A DNA stretch of 13,723 nucleotides from an uncultured Actinomyces sp. (GTDB lineage: Bacteria > Actinomycetota > Actinomycetes > Actinomycetales > Actinomycetaceae), in NCBI GenBank assembly GCA_938040725.1, contig CALHZX010000092.1:1-13723 (forward strand). The letters are read 5' to 3'. The position numbers and the translations under genes are program-made. Under the pieces are notes generated by a model, which saw nothing but the letters and a program-made list of their open reading frames with translations, was not told the DNA's origin and did no database searches. Below are positions 6,073-11,986 of this stretch, piece after piece. Numbering within the stretch: position 1 is the first letter of the stretch; each line of letters starts with the position of its first letter.

Positions 6073-7365
6073 ATGAGCGACGTGGTCGTCTGGTCCGCCG
6101 GCATGGTTATCCCGATCACCGCCCCCTCGATCCTCGACGGCGCTGTCGCCGTCCGTGACGGGCGCATCGAGCACGTGGGAGCGCGCGACTGGGTCATCGA
6201 AACGCTCGCGCAGCGCGGCCTTTCCTTCACCGAACGCCACTTTGACGGCGTGCTGCTCCCCGGCCTCGTCAATGCGCACACGCACCTGCAGTACACGGGC
6301 ATGGCGTCCGTGGGCGCGGGGCAGTACCGCGGTTTTGACGACTGGGCGCGCGCCTTCGACGAGGTCTACGACGCGGGCGGCCTGGACTGGGGAGGCGACG
6401 CGGCCGCGGGCGCGCGCCTGCTCCTGGCCAGCGGCACGACCGCCGCCGCCGACGTGGTGACGGACGCAGCCGCGGCCTCGGCGCTGCACGACGCCGGACT
6501 GCACGGCGTCGCCTACTGGGAGGTCATGAGCTGGTCGAACGAGGAGTGGCAAGCGCGCGGTGAACGCGAAGTCTCCGCGTCTCTGGACACGATGCCGACC
6601 CCTCCGGCCGTGGGCATCTCCCCGCACGCCCCCTACTCCCTCGACGCCGAGCCGCTGCTGGATCTGCCAGACATGGCCCGGCGTCGCGGCATGCGCATCC
6701 ACATTCATCTGGGCGAGTCCCACTCCGAGGCCGAATGGTCCGAGACGCGCACGACCGACCTCGCCGACCTGTGGAAGAGCGAGCATTCCTCGTCGTTCAC
6801 GGCGATGCGCTCGCGCGGAGGTGGCTTCTCCTCGACGCAGTTCGTCGATCAGCTGGGCGTCCTCGGGCCCGACTGCCACGTCGCGCACGGCGTGTACATG
6901 CGCGCCGACGACCGCAGGCGACTGCGCGCCCGCCAGACGGCGGTGGCGCTGTGCCCGCGCTCGAACCGGGTGATCGGCCTGGACGCGCCGCCCGTCGGTG
7001 CCTACCTCGCGGAGGGCAACATGATCGCGGTCGGCACGGACTCCCTGTCCTCTTCTCCCTCCCTCGACCTGCTCGAGGACGTCGCCCTCCTCTTCGACCT
7101 GGCGCGATCCCAGGGCTACGAGGACCAGGACCTGGCGCGACGCCTCCTGCAGGCCGCGACCCTGGGAGGCGCCACCGCGATGGGCCTGGCAACCGGCCCC
7201 GACCGCCTCGGTCAGCTCCAGTCGGGCGCGGTCGCCGACATGTGCGTCGTCGACGTGCCCGTCACCTCGATCGTGGAGACCATCGACACCGTCGCCCGCC
7301 ACGGCACCGGTCGCGTCGTTGAAACCGTCGTGTCCGGGCGCGTGCGCTACTCGGCCTCTCGCTAA
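6073..7365 (+). CDS. TRZ/ATZ-family amidohydrolase, probable purine nucleoside-type deaminase
   Basis: A 430-residue metal-dependent hydrolase of the amidohydrolase superfamily (S-adenosylhomocysteine / methylthioadenosine / aminofutalosine deaminase and chlorohydrolase branch). Seen: PGLVNAHTHL with metal ligands His69 and His71; GISPHAPYS (181-189) with His185; HIHLGES with metal ligand His212 and the likely proton-relay Glu215; His272 in AHGVYM; CPRSNRVIG (294-302); and metal ligand Asp323 in GTDSLSSSPS. A full mononuclear metal site is thus present and the enzyme should be active. The N- and C-terminal beta-sandwich (1-60, 375-430) is typical. No signal peptide: cytoplasmic. These enzymes release ammonia from ring amino groups; the CPxSN motif is shared by 6-aminopurine deaminases. 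The SAHH-like neighbour favours an adenosine thioether substrate. Aminofutalosine (menaquinone route) and guanine or triazine-type substrates are alternatives. Family is secure; substrate is inferred. Confidence 0.9.
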   Translation: MSDVVVWSAGMVIPITAPSILDGAVAVRDGRIEHVGARDWVIETLAQRGLSFTERHFDGVLLPGLVNAHTHLQYTGMASVGAGQYRGFDDWARAFDEVYDAGGLDWGGDAAAGARLLLASGTTAAADVVTDAAAASALHDAGLHGVAYWEVMSWSNEEWQARGEREVSASLDTMPTPPAVGISPHAPYSLDAEPLLDLPDMARRRGMRIHIHLGESHSEAEWSETRTTDLADLWKSEHSSSFTAMRSRGGGFSSTQFVDQLGVLGPDCHVAHGVYMRADDRRRLRARQTAVALCPRSNRVIGLDAPPVGAYLAEGNMIAVGTDSLSSSPSLDLLEDVALLFDLARSQGYEDQDLARRLLQAATLGGATAMGLATGPDRLGQLQSGAVADMCVVDVPVTSIVETIDTVARHGTGRVVETVVSGRVRYSASR

Positions 7366-7367
7366 CT

Positions 7368-7408
7368 CCTTCGTTTCCCCTTCGTTCAGCTTCCCTTTCC
7401 CTTCGTTT
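7368..7408 (+). repeat. Three CCTTCGTTY repeats ahead of the cupin gene
   Basis: CCTTCGTTT at 7368-7376, CCTTCGTTC at 7379-7387 and CCTTCGTTT at 7400-7408 lie in a pyrimidine-rich spacer, starting 11 and 21 bases apart, close to one and two DNA turns. They may be a regulator site or simply a pyrimidine-rich translation leader; function is unproven. Confidence 0.4.
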
Positions 7409-7418
7409 GGAGCTCCGC

Positions 7419-7868
7419 ATGACCGACGTGTCACCGCTGATTGACGCCATGGGCCTCGCGCCCCACCCCGAGGGCGGCCACTACCGCCGCACGTGGACCG
7501 CGCCCGCCCGCGTGGACACGCCGCGCGGGAGCCGCCACAGCGCCTCCGCGATCATCTTCCTCCTCGACCGCGACGAGGAGGCCCGCTGGCACCTCGTGCA
7601 CTCCGACGAACTGTGGATCTGGTCGGGACCCGGAGCCCTCGAAGTGCACCTGGGAGGCAACGGGGAAGCCCCCTCGGCCGACCCGCGCATCGTCACGCTG
7701 GGCTCTCCGGCCGGAGCGCAGGCCTCCGATCCGACGAATCCCGTGCAGGTCCTCGTGAGAGCCGGCACCTGGCAGCGCACCTTCGCCCGCGGCGACTACG
7801 CGCTGGCCACCTGCGTCGTCTCCCCCGAGTTCACCTTCGACGACTGGAAGCTCGCCGAGGGAGCCTAA
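7419..7868 (+). CDS. DUF985 cupin family protein
   Basis: A 149-residue small beta-barrel protein of the cupin_5/DUF985 family. Family landmarks in order: HPEGGHYRRTW (16-26), SASAIIFLL (41-49), WHLVHSDELWIWSG (57-70), TWQR (117-120) and the terminal CVVSPEFTFDDW (132-143). The family has an RmlC-like cupin fold; its biochemical role is not established, although the HPEGG and WHxVxxDE stretches face the barrel pocket where sugar-nucleotide epimerases bind ligand. Cytoplasmic, and the full expected length. ATG 7419 is preferred because GGAG (7409-7412) lies six bases ahead; an in-frame TTG at 7407 overlaps this ribosome site. It follows the amidohydrolase by 53 bases on the same strand and may be cotranscribed, but no functional link to it is evident. 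Confidence 0.9.
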   Translation: MTDVSPLIDAMGLAPHPEGGHYRRTWTAPARVDTPRGSRHSASAIIFLLDRDEEARWHLVHSDELWIWSGPGALEVHLGGNGEAPSADPRIVTLGSPAGAQASDPTNPVQVLVRAGTWQRTFARGDYALATCVVSPEFTFDDWKLAEGA

Positions 7869-7969
7869 GACCGACGGCTCGGATGCTCAGGGAACGATCG
7901 CGCCGCTGGGCGCCTTGAACGCGCGAGCACCGACGTTCGGGCATAGGGTGAGACCATCCGCTCAACCAA

Positions 7970-7993
7970 AACGAGCGTCTCGTTCCAAGGAGG
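7970..7993 (+). promoter_or_regulatory. 5' UTR hairpin and strong ribosome binding site of the small helical protein
   Basis: AACGAG at 7970-7975 pairs with CTCGTT at 7979-7984 around a CGT loop. Three bases later AAGGAGG (7987-7993) is the best Shine-Dalgarno sequence in the window, four bases from ATG 7998. The hairpin ends just before the site, leaving it open, and might protect the mRNA 5' region. Confidence 0.5.
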
Positions 7994-7997
7994 AAAC

Positions 7998-8150
7998 ATG
8001 GGTCTGGAAGATCTGAAGAAGCAGGCTGAAGAGGGTCTCGAGAAGGCCAAGGAAACCTTCGGCGAAGAAAACGTCGAGAAGGCCGTCGAGGCCGCCAAGG
8101 ACAAGGCGACCGAGGTCGTCTCCGATCTGAAGGACAAGTTCCAGAAGTGA
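7998..8150 (+). CDS. Small charged helical protein, CsbD/Rv0909-like
   Basis: A 50-residue protein starting MGLEDLKKQAEEGLEKAKE and ending SDLKDKFQK. It is almost free of aromatic residues, very rich in Lys, Glu, Asp and Ala, and can be drawn as one or two amphipathic helices with a turn at about 21-23 (FGE). Composition and the MGL-D-K opening resemble actinobacterial Rv0909/MT0933-type proteins, often labelled antitoxin, and also CsbD-like stress proteins; the match is by feel and I would not assign either function. The perfect AAGGAGG site four bases upstream, a stable terminator and Lys/Glu-rich composition suggest a strongly expressed cytoplasmic protein. No toxin gene is adjacent, which argues against a simple toxin-antitoxin role. 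A typical gene model would easily miss it because of its length. Confidence 0.8.
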   Translation: MGLEDLKKQAEEGLEKAKETFGEENVEKAVEAAKDKATEVVSDLKDKFQK

Positions 8151-8159
8151 CCTGACGGG

Positions 8160-8188
8160 AGGGCTGGGCCGATGCAGCCCGGCCCTTT
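8160..8188 (+). terminator. Terminator of the small helical protein gene
   Basis: GGGCTGGGC at 8161-8169 pairs with GCCCGGCCC at 8177-8185 (one G-T pair) over a 7-base loop and is followed by TTT. It starts 11 bases after the stop. The preceding ACGGGAGGGC (8155-8164) recurs at another terminator (11933-11942). Confidence 0.75.
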
Positions 8189-8383
8189 CGCATGCCCGCA
8201 CGACACTGTGTCCCATCCCCCAACCCCACAAAACACCAACGATTCCAACGTTTTCCCGGCCCAGGCCTCGTTCCATTGTTTCGTGCAGCGAAACGACGCC
8301 AGCGTATTTTGCGGCGCGCCTATACGCTCATCGAGTCAGACCCGCCCTCACCGGCGGATTTCCTCACGTCACTGGGAGGCCCC
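8189..8383 (+). promoter_or_regulatory. Upstream region of the amino-acid ABC importer
   Basis: A 195-base leader without a gene. It holds candidate -10 elements TATTTT (8305-8310) and TATACG (8321-8326), neither with a good -35, and an inverted repeat GTTTCG (8278-8283) / CGAAAC (8289-8294) with a 5-base centre that could be an operator. GGGAGG at 8374-8379 is the ribosome site for ATG 8384. I see no riboswitch fold. Confidence 0.4.
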
Positions 8384-9247
8384 ATGCGCCGCTCTGTCCG
8401 TTCCCTCGCTGCCGTTGCCGCCATCGCGGCACTCGGCCTGGCCGCCTGCTCGGGCGGCACGAGCTCCTCTTCTTCCTCCGACGCCGAGCAGACCTACGGC
8501 CCCGGCGCCCTGCCGACCGTGACGGAAGGCAAGCTCACCGTCGCCACCTCCGACCCCGCCTACTCGCCGTGGATCCTCGACAATGACCCGGCCTCGGGCG
8601 AAGGCTACGAGTCGGCCGTCATCTACGCCCTGGCCGAGGAACTCGGCTACACCGCCGACAACGTCCAGTGGGTGCGCGCCACCTTCGATTCGTCGATCAC
8701 CCCCGGCGCGAAGGACTGGGACCTGAACATTCAGCAGTTCTCCATCACCGACGAGCGCAAGAACGCCGTCGACTTCACGTCCCCGTACTACACGACCACC
8801 TCGGCCATCATCGCCAAGGCCGGCACCCCGGCCGCCAGCGCGAAGTCCATCGCTGACCTCAAGGACGTCCTCATCGGCGTCCAGGCCGGCACCACCTCTC
8901 AGCAGTTCGCGTCCGAGAACCTCGAGCCCGGACTCACCCAGAAGCTGCAGATGTTCAACTCCTCCGACGACACGGTCCTGGCCCTGCAGACGGGCCGCGT
9001 GGACGCGATCGTCGTCGACCTGCCGACCGCCTTCTACATGGTCTCCGCGCAGATCGATGACGGCGTCATCATCGGCCAGTTCGACGACACGACGGGCGGC
9101 GAGGAGTACGGCATCGTCCTGCCCAAGGGCTCCAAGCTGACCCCCACGGTCTCCGCCGCGGTCGATCGCCTGGCTGAGTCCGGCAAGCTCGCCGAGCTGC
9201 AGGAGAAGTGGCTGAACGAGGCACAGAACGTGCCCACCCTTAAGTGA
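8384..9247 (+). CDS. Amino-acid ABC transporter substrate-binding lipoprotein
   Basis: A 287-residue periplasmic-binding-protein-like lipoprotein (SBP_bac_3, the family of glutamine, histidine and arginine binders). A signal peptide MRRSVRSLAAV... with hydrophobic core ends in lipobox LAAC, so Cys22 should be lipidated and anchor the protein to the outer face of the membrane; a Ser-rich linker (25-32) follows. Typical family segments: KLTVATSDPAYSPW (49-62), the helix SAVIYALAEELGY, WDLNIQQFSITDERKNAVDF (about 111-130) where FSIT..R contacts the ligand amino and carboxyl groups, IGVQAGTTSQ, and GRVDAIVVDLP. Length is usual. The start ATG 8384 is fixed by GGGAGG four bases upstream and by the signal peptide. 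It is first of a three-gene importer operon; the permease begins 13 bases after its stop. The exact amino acid is not readable from sequence. Confidence 0.93.
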   Translation: MRRSVRSLAAVAAIAALGLAACSGGTSSSSSSDAEQTYGPGALPTVTEGKLTVATSDPAYSPWILDNDPASGEGYESAVIYALAEELGYTADNVQWVRATFDSSITPGAKDWDLNIQQFSITDERKNAVDFTSPYYTTTSAIIAKAGTPAASAKSIADLKDVLIGVQAGTTSQQFASENLEPGLTQKLQMFNSSDDTVLALQTGRVDAIVVDLPTAFYMVSAQIDDGVIIGQFDDTTGGEEYGIVLPKGSKLTPTVSAAVDRLAESGKLAELQEKWLNEAQNVPTLK

Positions 9248-9260
9248 GGCCCCTGCACTC

Positions 9261-10133
9261 ATGAGTGACTACTCGAGTGACGCAGCGGCCACGCTCACCG
9301 TTTCGGCGGTGGAGCGTGGCCGCCGCGCTTATCGGCGCAAGCAGACGGTTCGGTCAATTCTCGTCTCCCTGGCCTCCACGGTCGTGGTCGCGGGAATCCT
9401 CATCACCGTGGTCGTCAACTCCGACGGGTGGGAGGCCACCCGCAACACCTTCTTCAACGGCAAGTACTTCGTCGAGGCCTTCCCCCAGGTCCTCTCCGGC
9501 CTGTGGCTGAACATCCGGATCCTGCTGATCGCGGTGCTGGGCGTCGCGGTCTTCGCGACTCTGCTGGCGGCCGCGCGCACGCTGGCCGGTCCCGTGTTCT
9601 TCCCGATCCGCTTCCTGGCGGCCGCGTACACGGACATTTTCCGAGGCGTCCCCTTCCTGGTCGTCCTCTACCTGATCGGCTTCGGTATTCCCGCGCTCAA
9701 CCCGACGACGCGCATCCCGACCGCGTTCCTGGGAACGGTCGCGCTGATCCTCACGTACTCCTCGTACGTCGCCGAGGTGCTGCGCGCGGGCCTGGATTCC
9801 GTGCACCCTTCCCAGCGTTACGCGGCACGCTCGCTGGGCCTGTCCCACGGCCAGACGCTGCGGATGATCATCGTGCCGCAGGCGATCCGAAAGGTCACGC
9901 CCGCCCTCATGAACGACTTCATTTCCATGCAGAAGGACGTCGGCCTGATCTCGGTCCTGGGCGCGGTCGACGCGATCCGTTCGGCGCAGATGGTCCAGGC
10001 CAAGACCTACAACATGACGTCCTACGTCGTGGCCGGTCTGCTGTTCATCATCTTGTCGTTCCCCTTCATTCGCCTGTCGGACTGGTACACGGCCCGACTG
10101 CGTAAGCGCGAGCAGATGGGAGGCACCGTCTGA
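9261..10133 (+). CDS. Amino-acid ABC transporter permease (HisM/GlnP family)
   Basis: A 290-residue membrane subunit of a polar amino-acid importer. After a charged N-terminus (residues 1-29, with RRAYRRK) there are about five to six spans (30-52, 78-105, 113-140, 153-175, about 226-242, 252-272). The cytoplasmic EAA-type coupling loop, EVLRAGLDSVHPSQRYAARSLG at 172-193 plus LRMIIVPQAIRKVTP, is the docking site for the ATPase. As a rule such permeases work as homodimers when, as here, only one permease gene is present. The start codon lies 13 bases after the binding-protein stop; GAGG (9246-9249), overlapping that stop, is a rather distant ribosome site, so coupling is likely. Its own stop overlaps the ATPase start by one base (TGATG). 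Confidence 0.94.
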   Translation: MSDYSSDAAATLTVSAVERGRRAYRRKQTVRSILVSLASTVVVAGILITVVVNSDGWEATRNTFFNGKYFVEAFPQVLSGLWLNIRILLIAVLGVAVFATLLAAARTLAGPVFFPIRFLAAAYTDIFRGVPFLVVLYLIGFGIPALNPTTRIPTAFLGTVALILTYSSYVAEVLRAGLDSVHPSQRYAARSLGLSHGQTLRMIIVPQAIRKVTPALMNDFISMQKDVGLISVLGAVDAIRSAQMVQAKTYNMTSYVVAGLLFIILSFPFIRLSDWYTARLRKREQMGGTV

Positions 10134-10912
10134 TGTCGGTTCCCACGATGAACGAGGCCTCCCCTGCCTCGGACAACACGACCCCGGTTCTGAGCGCCGT
10201 CGGCGTCGTCAAGCGCTTCGGCGACAACGTCGTCCTGCGCGGCCTGGACCTGGACGTCGCGGCGCACGAGGTCGTGGTCCTCCTGGGCGCGTCGGGCTCG
10301 GGTAAGTCGACGCTGCTGCGCTGCGTGAACCTGCTGGAGCGTGTGGACGACGGCCAGATCTTCCTCGCTGGCGAGGACATTACGGACCCGCGCGCGAACG
10401 CGGATCGGATCCGCGCGCGCATCGGCGTGGTGTTCCAGCACTACAACCTGTTCCCGCACATGTCGGTGCTGGACAACGTGACCCTGGCCGCACGCAAGGT
10501 GCACGGCTGGGAGAAGGATCGCGCGCACGAGCGCGGCCTAGAGCTGGTGGATCGCATCGGCTTGAAGAACAAGGCGAAGGAGTACCCGGATCGCCTGTCG
10601 GGCGGCCAGCAGCAGCGCGTCGCCATCGCACGCGCGCTCGCCACGCACCCGGAGCTGCTCCTGCTGGACGAGATCACGGCGGCGCTGGACCCGGTGCTCG
10701 TGGGCGAGGTCCTCGACCTCGTGCGCGAGATCAAGGAGCAGGGCTCGACCATCCTCATGGCGACGCACGAAATCAGCTTCGCCCGCCAGGCGGCCGACCG
10801 CGTCGTGTTCCTGCAAAACGGCCAGATCGTCGAGCAGGGCCCACCCGAGCAGGTCATCGACAACCCGCGCGAACAGGCCACCAGGGACTTCCTGGCGCGC
10901 ATCCTGCGCTGA
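10133..10912 (+). CDS. Amino-acid ABC transporter ATP-binding protein (GlnQ/HisP type)
   Basis: A 259-residue ATPase that energises the importer encoded just upstream. Walker A is GASGSGKST (52-60), Q-loop Gln102 in FQHYNLFPH, signature LSGGQQQR (155-162), Walker B LLLLDE (175-180), D-loop ALDP (184-187), and switch His212. The residue after the catalytic Glu180 is Ile where most family members have Pro (DEITAALDP rather than DEPTSALDP); the catalytic residues themselves are intact. The C-terminus (EQGPPEQVIDNPREQATRDF) is typical of the GlnQ branch. The first ATG overlaps the permease stop by one base and has GGGAGG (10118-10123) nine bases upstream; a second in-frame ATG at codon 6 is an alternative. 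The operon ends at the hairpin at 10932-10962. Confidence 0.95.
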   Translation: MSVPTMNEASPASDNTTPVLSAVGVVKRFGDNVVLRGLDLDVAAHEVVVLLGASGSGKSTLLRCVNLLERVDDGQIFLAGEDITDPRANADRIRARIGVVFQHYNLFPHMSVLDNVTLAARKVHGWEKDRAHERGLELVDRIGLKNKAKEYPDRLSGGQQQRVAIARALATHPELLLLDEITAALDPVLVGEVLDLVREIKEQGSTILMATHEISFARQAADRVVFLQNGQIVEQGPPEQVIDNPREQATRDFLARILR

Positions 10913-10931
10913 CGCCTCATCAATACAGGAG

Positions 10932-10962
10932 GGCCCGGACCGGTCGTGAACCAGTCCGGGCC
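10932..10962 (+). terminator. Terminator of the amino-acid importer operon
   Basis: GGCCCGGAC at 10932-10940 pairs with GTCCGGGCC at 10954-10962, with an extra inner GGT/ACC pairing. It starts 19 bases after the ATPase stop. It is preceded by CAATACAGGAGGGCCC (10921-10936), which recurs with one change after the toxin gene. Confidence 0.78.
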
Positions 10963-11010
10963 TGTGTCATAACAGCATGTCGCACATCACTTGTAAAGAC
11001 ACAAAAGAAA

Positions 11011-11039
11011 TTAACTCTGGCACCGGATCATGCTACGCT
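11011..11039 (+). promoter_or_regulatory. Promoter of the toxin-antitoxin operon
   Basis: TTAACT at 11011-11016 and TACGCT at 11034-11039 are separated by 17 bases, the best two-element promoter in the window. Start of transcription is expected near 11046, exactly where the palindromic operator begins. Confidence 0.6.
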
Positions 11040-11045
11040 AGCCCA

Positions 11046-11066
11046 TGTACGGATAACTTCCGTACA
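11046..11066. promoter_or_regulatory. Palindromic operator of the toxin-antitoxin operon
   Basis: TGTACGGA (11046-11053) and TCCGTACA (11059-11066) form a perfect 8-bp inverted repeat around TAACT. It lies between the -10 element and the antitoxin ATG at 11085, as expected for autorepression by a ribbon-helix-helix antitoxin, alone or in complex with its toxin. Confidence 0.7.
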
Positions 11067-11084
11067 GACGAAAGAGAGGCTCAC

Positions 11085-11393
11085 ATGAGCACCAGGAAGA
11101 CACGACGCCTGGACCTGCGCCTCACCGAAGAACAGGATGCACTCATTCGTCGGGCGGCCGAACAGGACGCCCGTAGCATCAGCGATTTCATCCTGTCCAC
11201 CGTCACGATGGAAGCCCAGCGCCGCCTCGCAGACCAGCGCTTCTTCATCCTGAACGAAGAGGATCACGCCCGCTTCGAAGAAATCCTTGAGGCCTCGCCG
11301 ACGGACGATCCCAAGCTGCGCAAACTCTTTGATCGCCCCTCACCCTTCGGCACTCACATCGACCTGAACACACCGAACACCTCCGAGAACTGA
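11085..11393 (+). CDS. DUF1778 ribbon-helix-helix antitoxin (TacA-like)
   Basis: A 102-residue antitoxin. Residues 8-48 (RLDLRLTEEQDALIRRAAE followed by SISDFILSTVTMEAQRRL) are the DUF1778 ribbon-helix-helix DNA-binding domain: a beta-strand with alternating Arg/Asp/Arg side chains and two helices. The C-terminal part, FFILNEEDHARFEEILE through DDPKLRKLFDRPSPF (53-88), matches the segment that in TacA wraps the partner acetyltransferase and blocks its acetyl-CoA site. It thus binds DNA as a dimer and neutralises the toxin encoded next. ATG 11085 is preferred over upstream ATGs because GAGAGG (11074-11079) lies five bases ahead and the promoter and operator lie upstream of it. Stop and toxin start overlap by one base (TGATG). 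Autoregulation through the palindrome at 11046-11066 is likely. Confidence 0.92.
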   Translation: MSTRKTRRLDLRLTEEQDALIRRAAEQDARSISDFILSTVTMEAQRRLADQRFFILNEEDHARFEEILEASPTDDPKLRKLFDRPSPFGTHIDLNTPNTSEN

Positions 11394-11911
11394 TGTACGT
11401 ATCAGTCCTGCAAGAGCCGCGGCCTCTCGAACGGAGGGACGACCGGTCGCGTTTCCAATCAGGCAACACTGAGATAGACGATTGGTTTCACCGATTTGCG
11501 TGGCAGAACCACCGAGCCGGAAACGCTCGCATCTTCGTCACAACGCAGGAACCAGAGACGCTTGGTTTCTACGCCCTATCGATGGGGGCAGTGCAGCGCA
11601 GCACACTCCTAGATGCCCTCAAACCTGGCCAACGCCCGGAGCCATGCCCAGTTCTCTTCCTCGCGCGACTCGCCGTCGATCAGCGCGCGCAGGGACGAGG
11701 CATCGGCGCAGCCCTGCTCAAAGATGCACTCTTGCGAGCCTACAAGCTCAGTCATGAGGTGGGATTCGCTGCCCTCCTGGTCCACTGTGCCAACGACCAC
11801 GCGCGCGACTTCTACCTCAACCAGTCCTCGAACTTTGTTCCCTGCCCGGGAGCGGAGAACCACCTGGTGTTGCCGCTGCACGCCCTGCGGGAGTTTATCG
11901 ACGCTCTGTGA
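11393..11911 (+). CDS. GNAT acetyltransferase toxin (TacT-like)
   Basis: A 172-residue GNAT-fold protein. TacT-type toxins transfer acetyl from acetyl-CoA to the amino group of charged tRNA, stopping translation until peptidyl-tRNA hydrolase clears it. Seen: FQSGNTEIDDWF (21-32), the entry motif of this toxin branch; LGFYALSMGAV (58-67); ARLAVDQRAQGRGIGAALL (91-109) with the acetyl-CoA-binding R98xxG101xG103xG105; and DFYLNQSSNF (139-148) with Tyr141 at the usual catalytic position, followed by HLVLPL. The length is normal (160-175) and there is no truncation. Its coding bases are less GC-rich than the neighbours and include ATA and CTA codons, which hints at transfer. It overlaps the antitoxin stop by one base, so the two are coupled. 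The tRNA specificity cannot be deduced. Confidence 0.93.
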   Translation: MYVSVLQEPRPLERRDDRSRFQSGNTEIDDWFHRFAWQNHRAGNARIFVTTQEPETLGFYALSMGAVQRSTLLDALKPGQRPEPCPVLFLARLAVDQRAQGRGIGAALLKDALLRAYKLSHEVGFAALLVHCANDHARDFYLNQSSNFVPCPGAENHLVLPLHALREFIDAL

Positions 11912-11913
11912 GA

Positions 11914-11966
11914 TGCCCGATCGGGCACCAATACGGGAGGGCCCAGGATCCGCAGATCCTGGGCCC
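11914..11966. terminator. Two hairpins between the toxin and lipoprotein genes
   Basis: A perfect 14-base palindrome TGCCCGATCGGGCA (11914-11927) starts two bases after the toxin stop. Then GGGCCCAGGATC (11939-11950) and GATCCTGGGCCC (11955-11966) form a 12-bp stem with a CGCA loop. The genes converge here, so the second hairpin probably terminates both directions. Confidence 0.78.
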
Positions 11967-11986
11967 GAAGCGTTGTCAGTAGAAAA

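Noticed and set aside
4561..7434. A 957-residue open frame on the minus strand across the SAHH-like and amidohydrolase genes
   Set aside because: It is antisense to two clearly recognised proteins, has low-complexity Arg/Gly/Val/His composition, no motif and no ribosome site; long antisense frames arise from third-position GC bias.
8192..8383. In-frame upstream extension of the binding protein by 64 codons
   Set aside because: It would bury the signal peptide and lipobox; the GGGAGG site and the signal sequence both support ATG 8384.
8189..8383. Possible riboswitch or T-box leader ahead of the amino-acid importer
   Set aside because: Only a short 6-bp inverted repeat is found; no T-box motif, no multi-stem fold and no terminator/antiterminator pair could be drawn.
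8369..9262. Minus-strand frame of about 297 codons opposite the substrate-binding lipoprotein
   Set aside because: Gly/Arg/Val-rich shadow of a confidently identified gene, with no ribosome site and no recognisable domain.
7415..10912. One long operon from the cupin gene to the amino-acid ABC importer
   Set aside because: A clear terminator at 8160-8188 and gaps of 129 and 233 bases with separate ribosome sites separate the units.
10977..11084. In-frame upstream start for the antitoxin at 10977
   Set aside because: It would place the promoter and operator inside the coding sequence; ATG 11085 has a ribosome site and gives the usual DUF1778 length.
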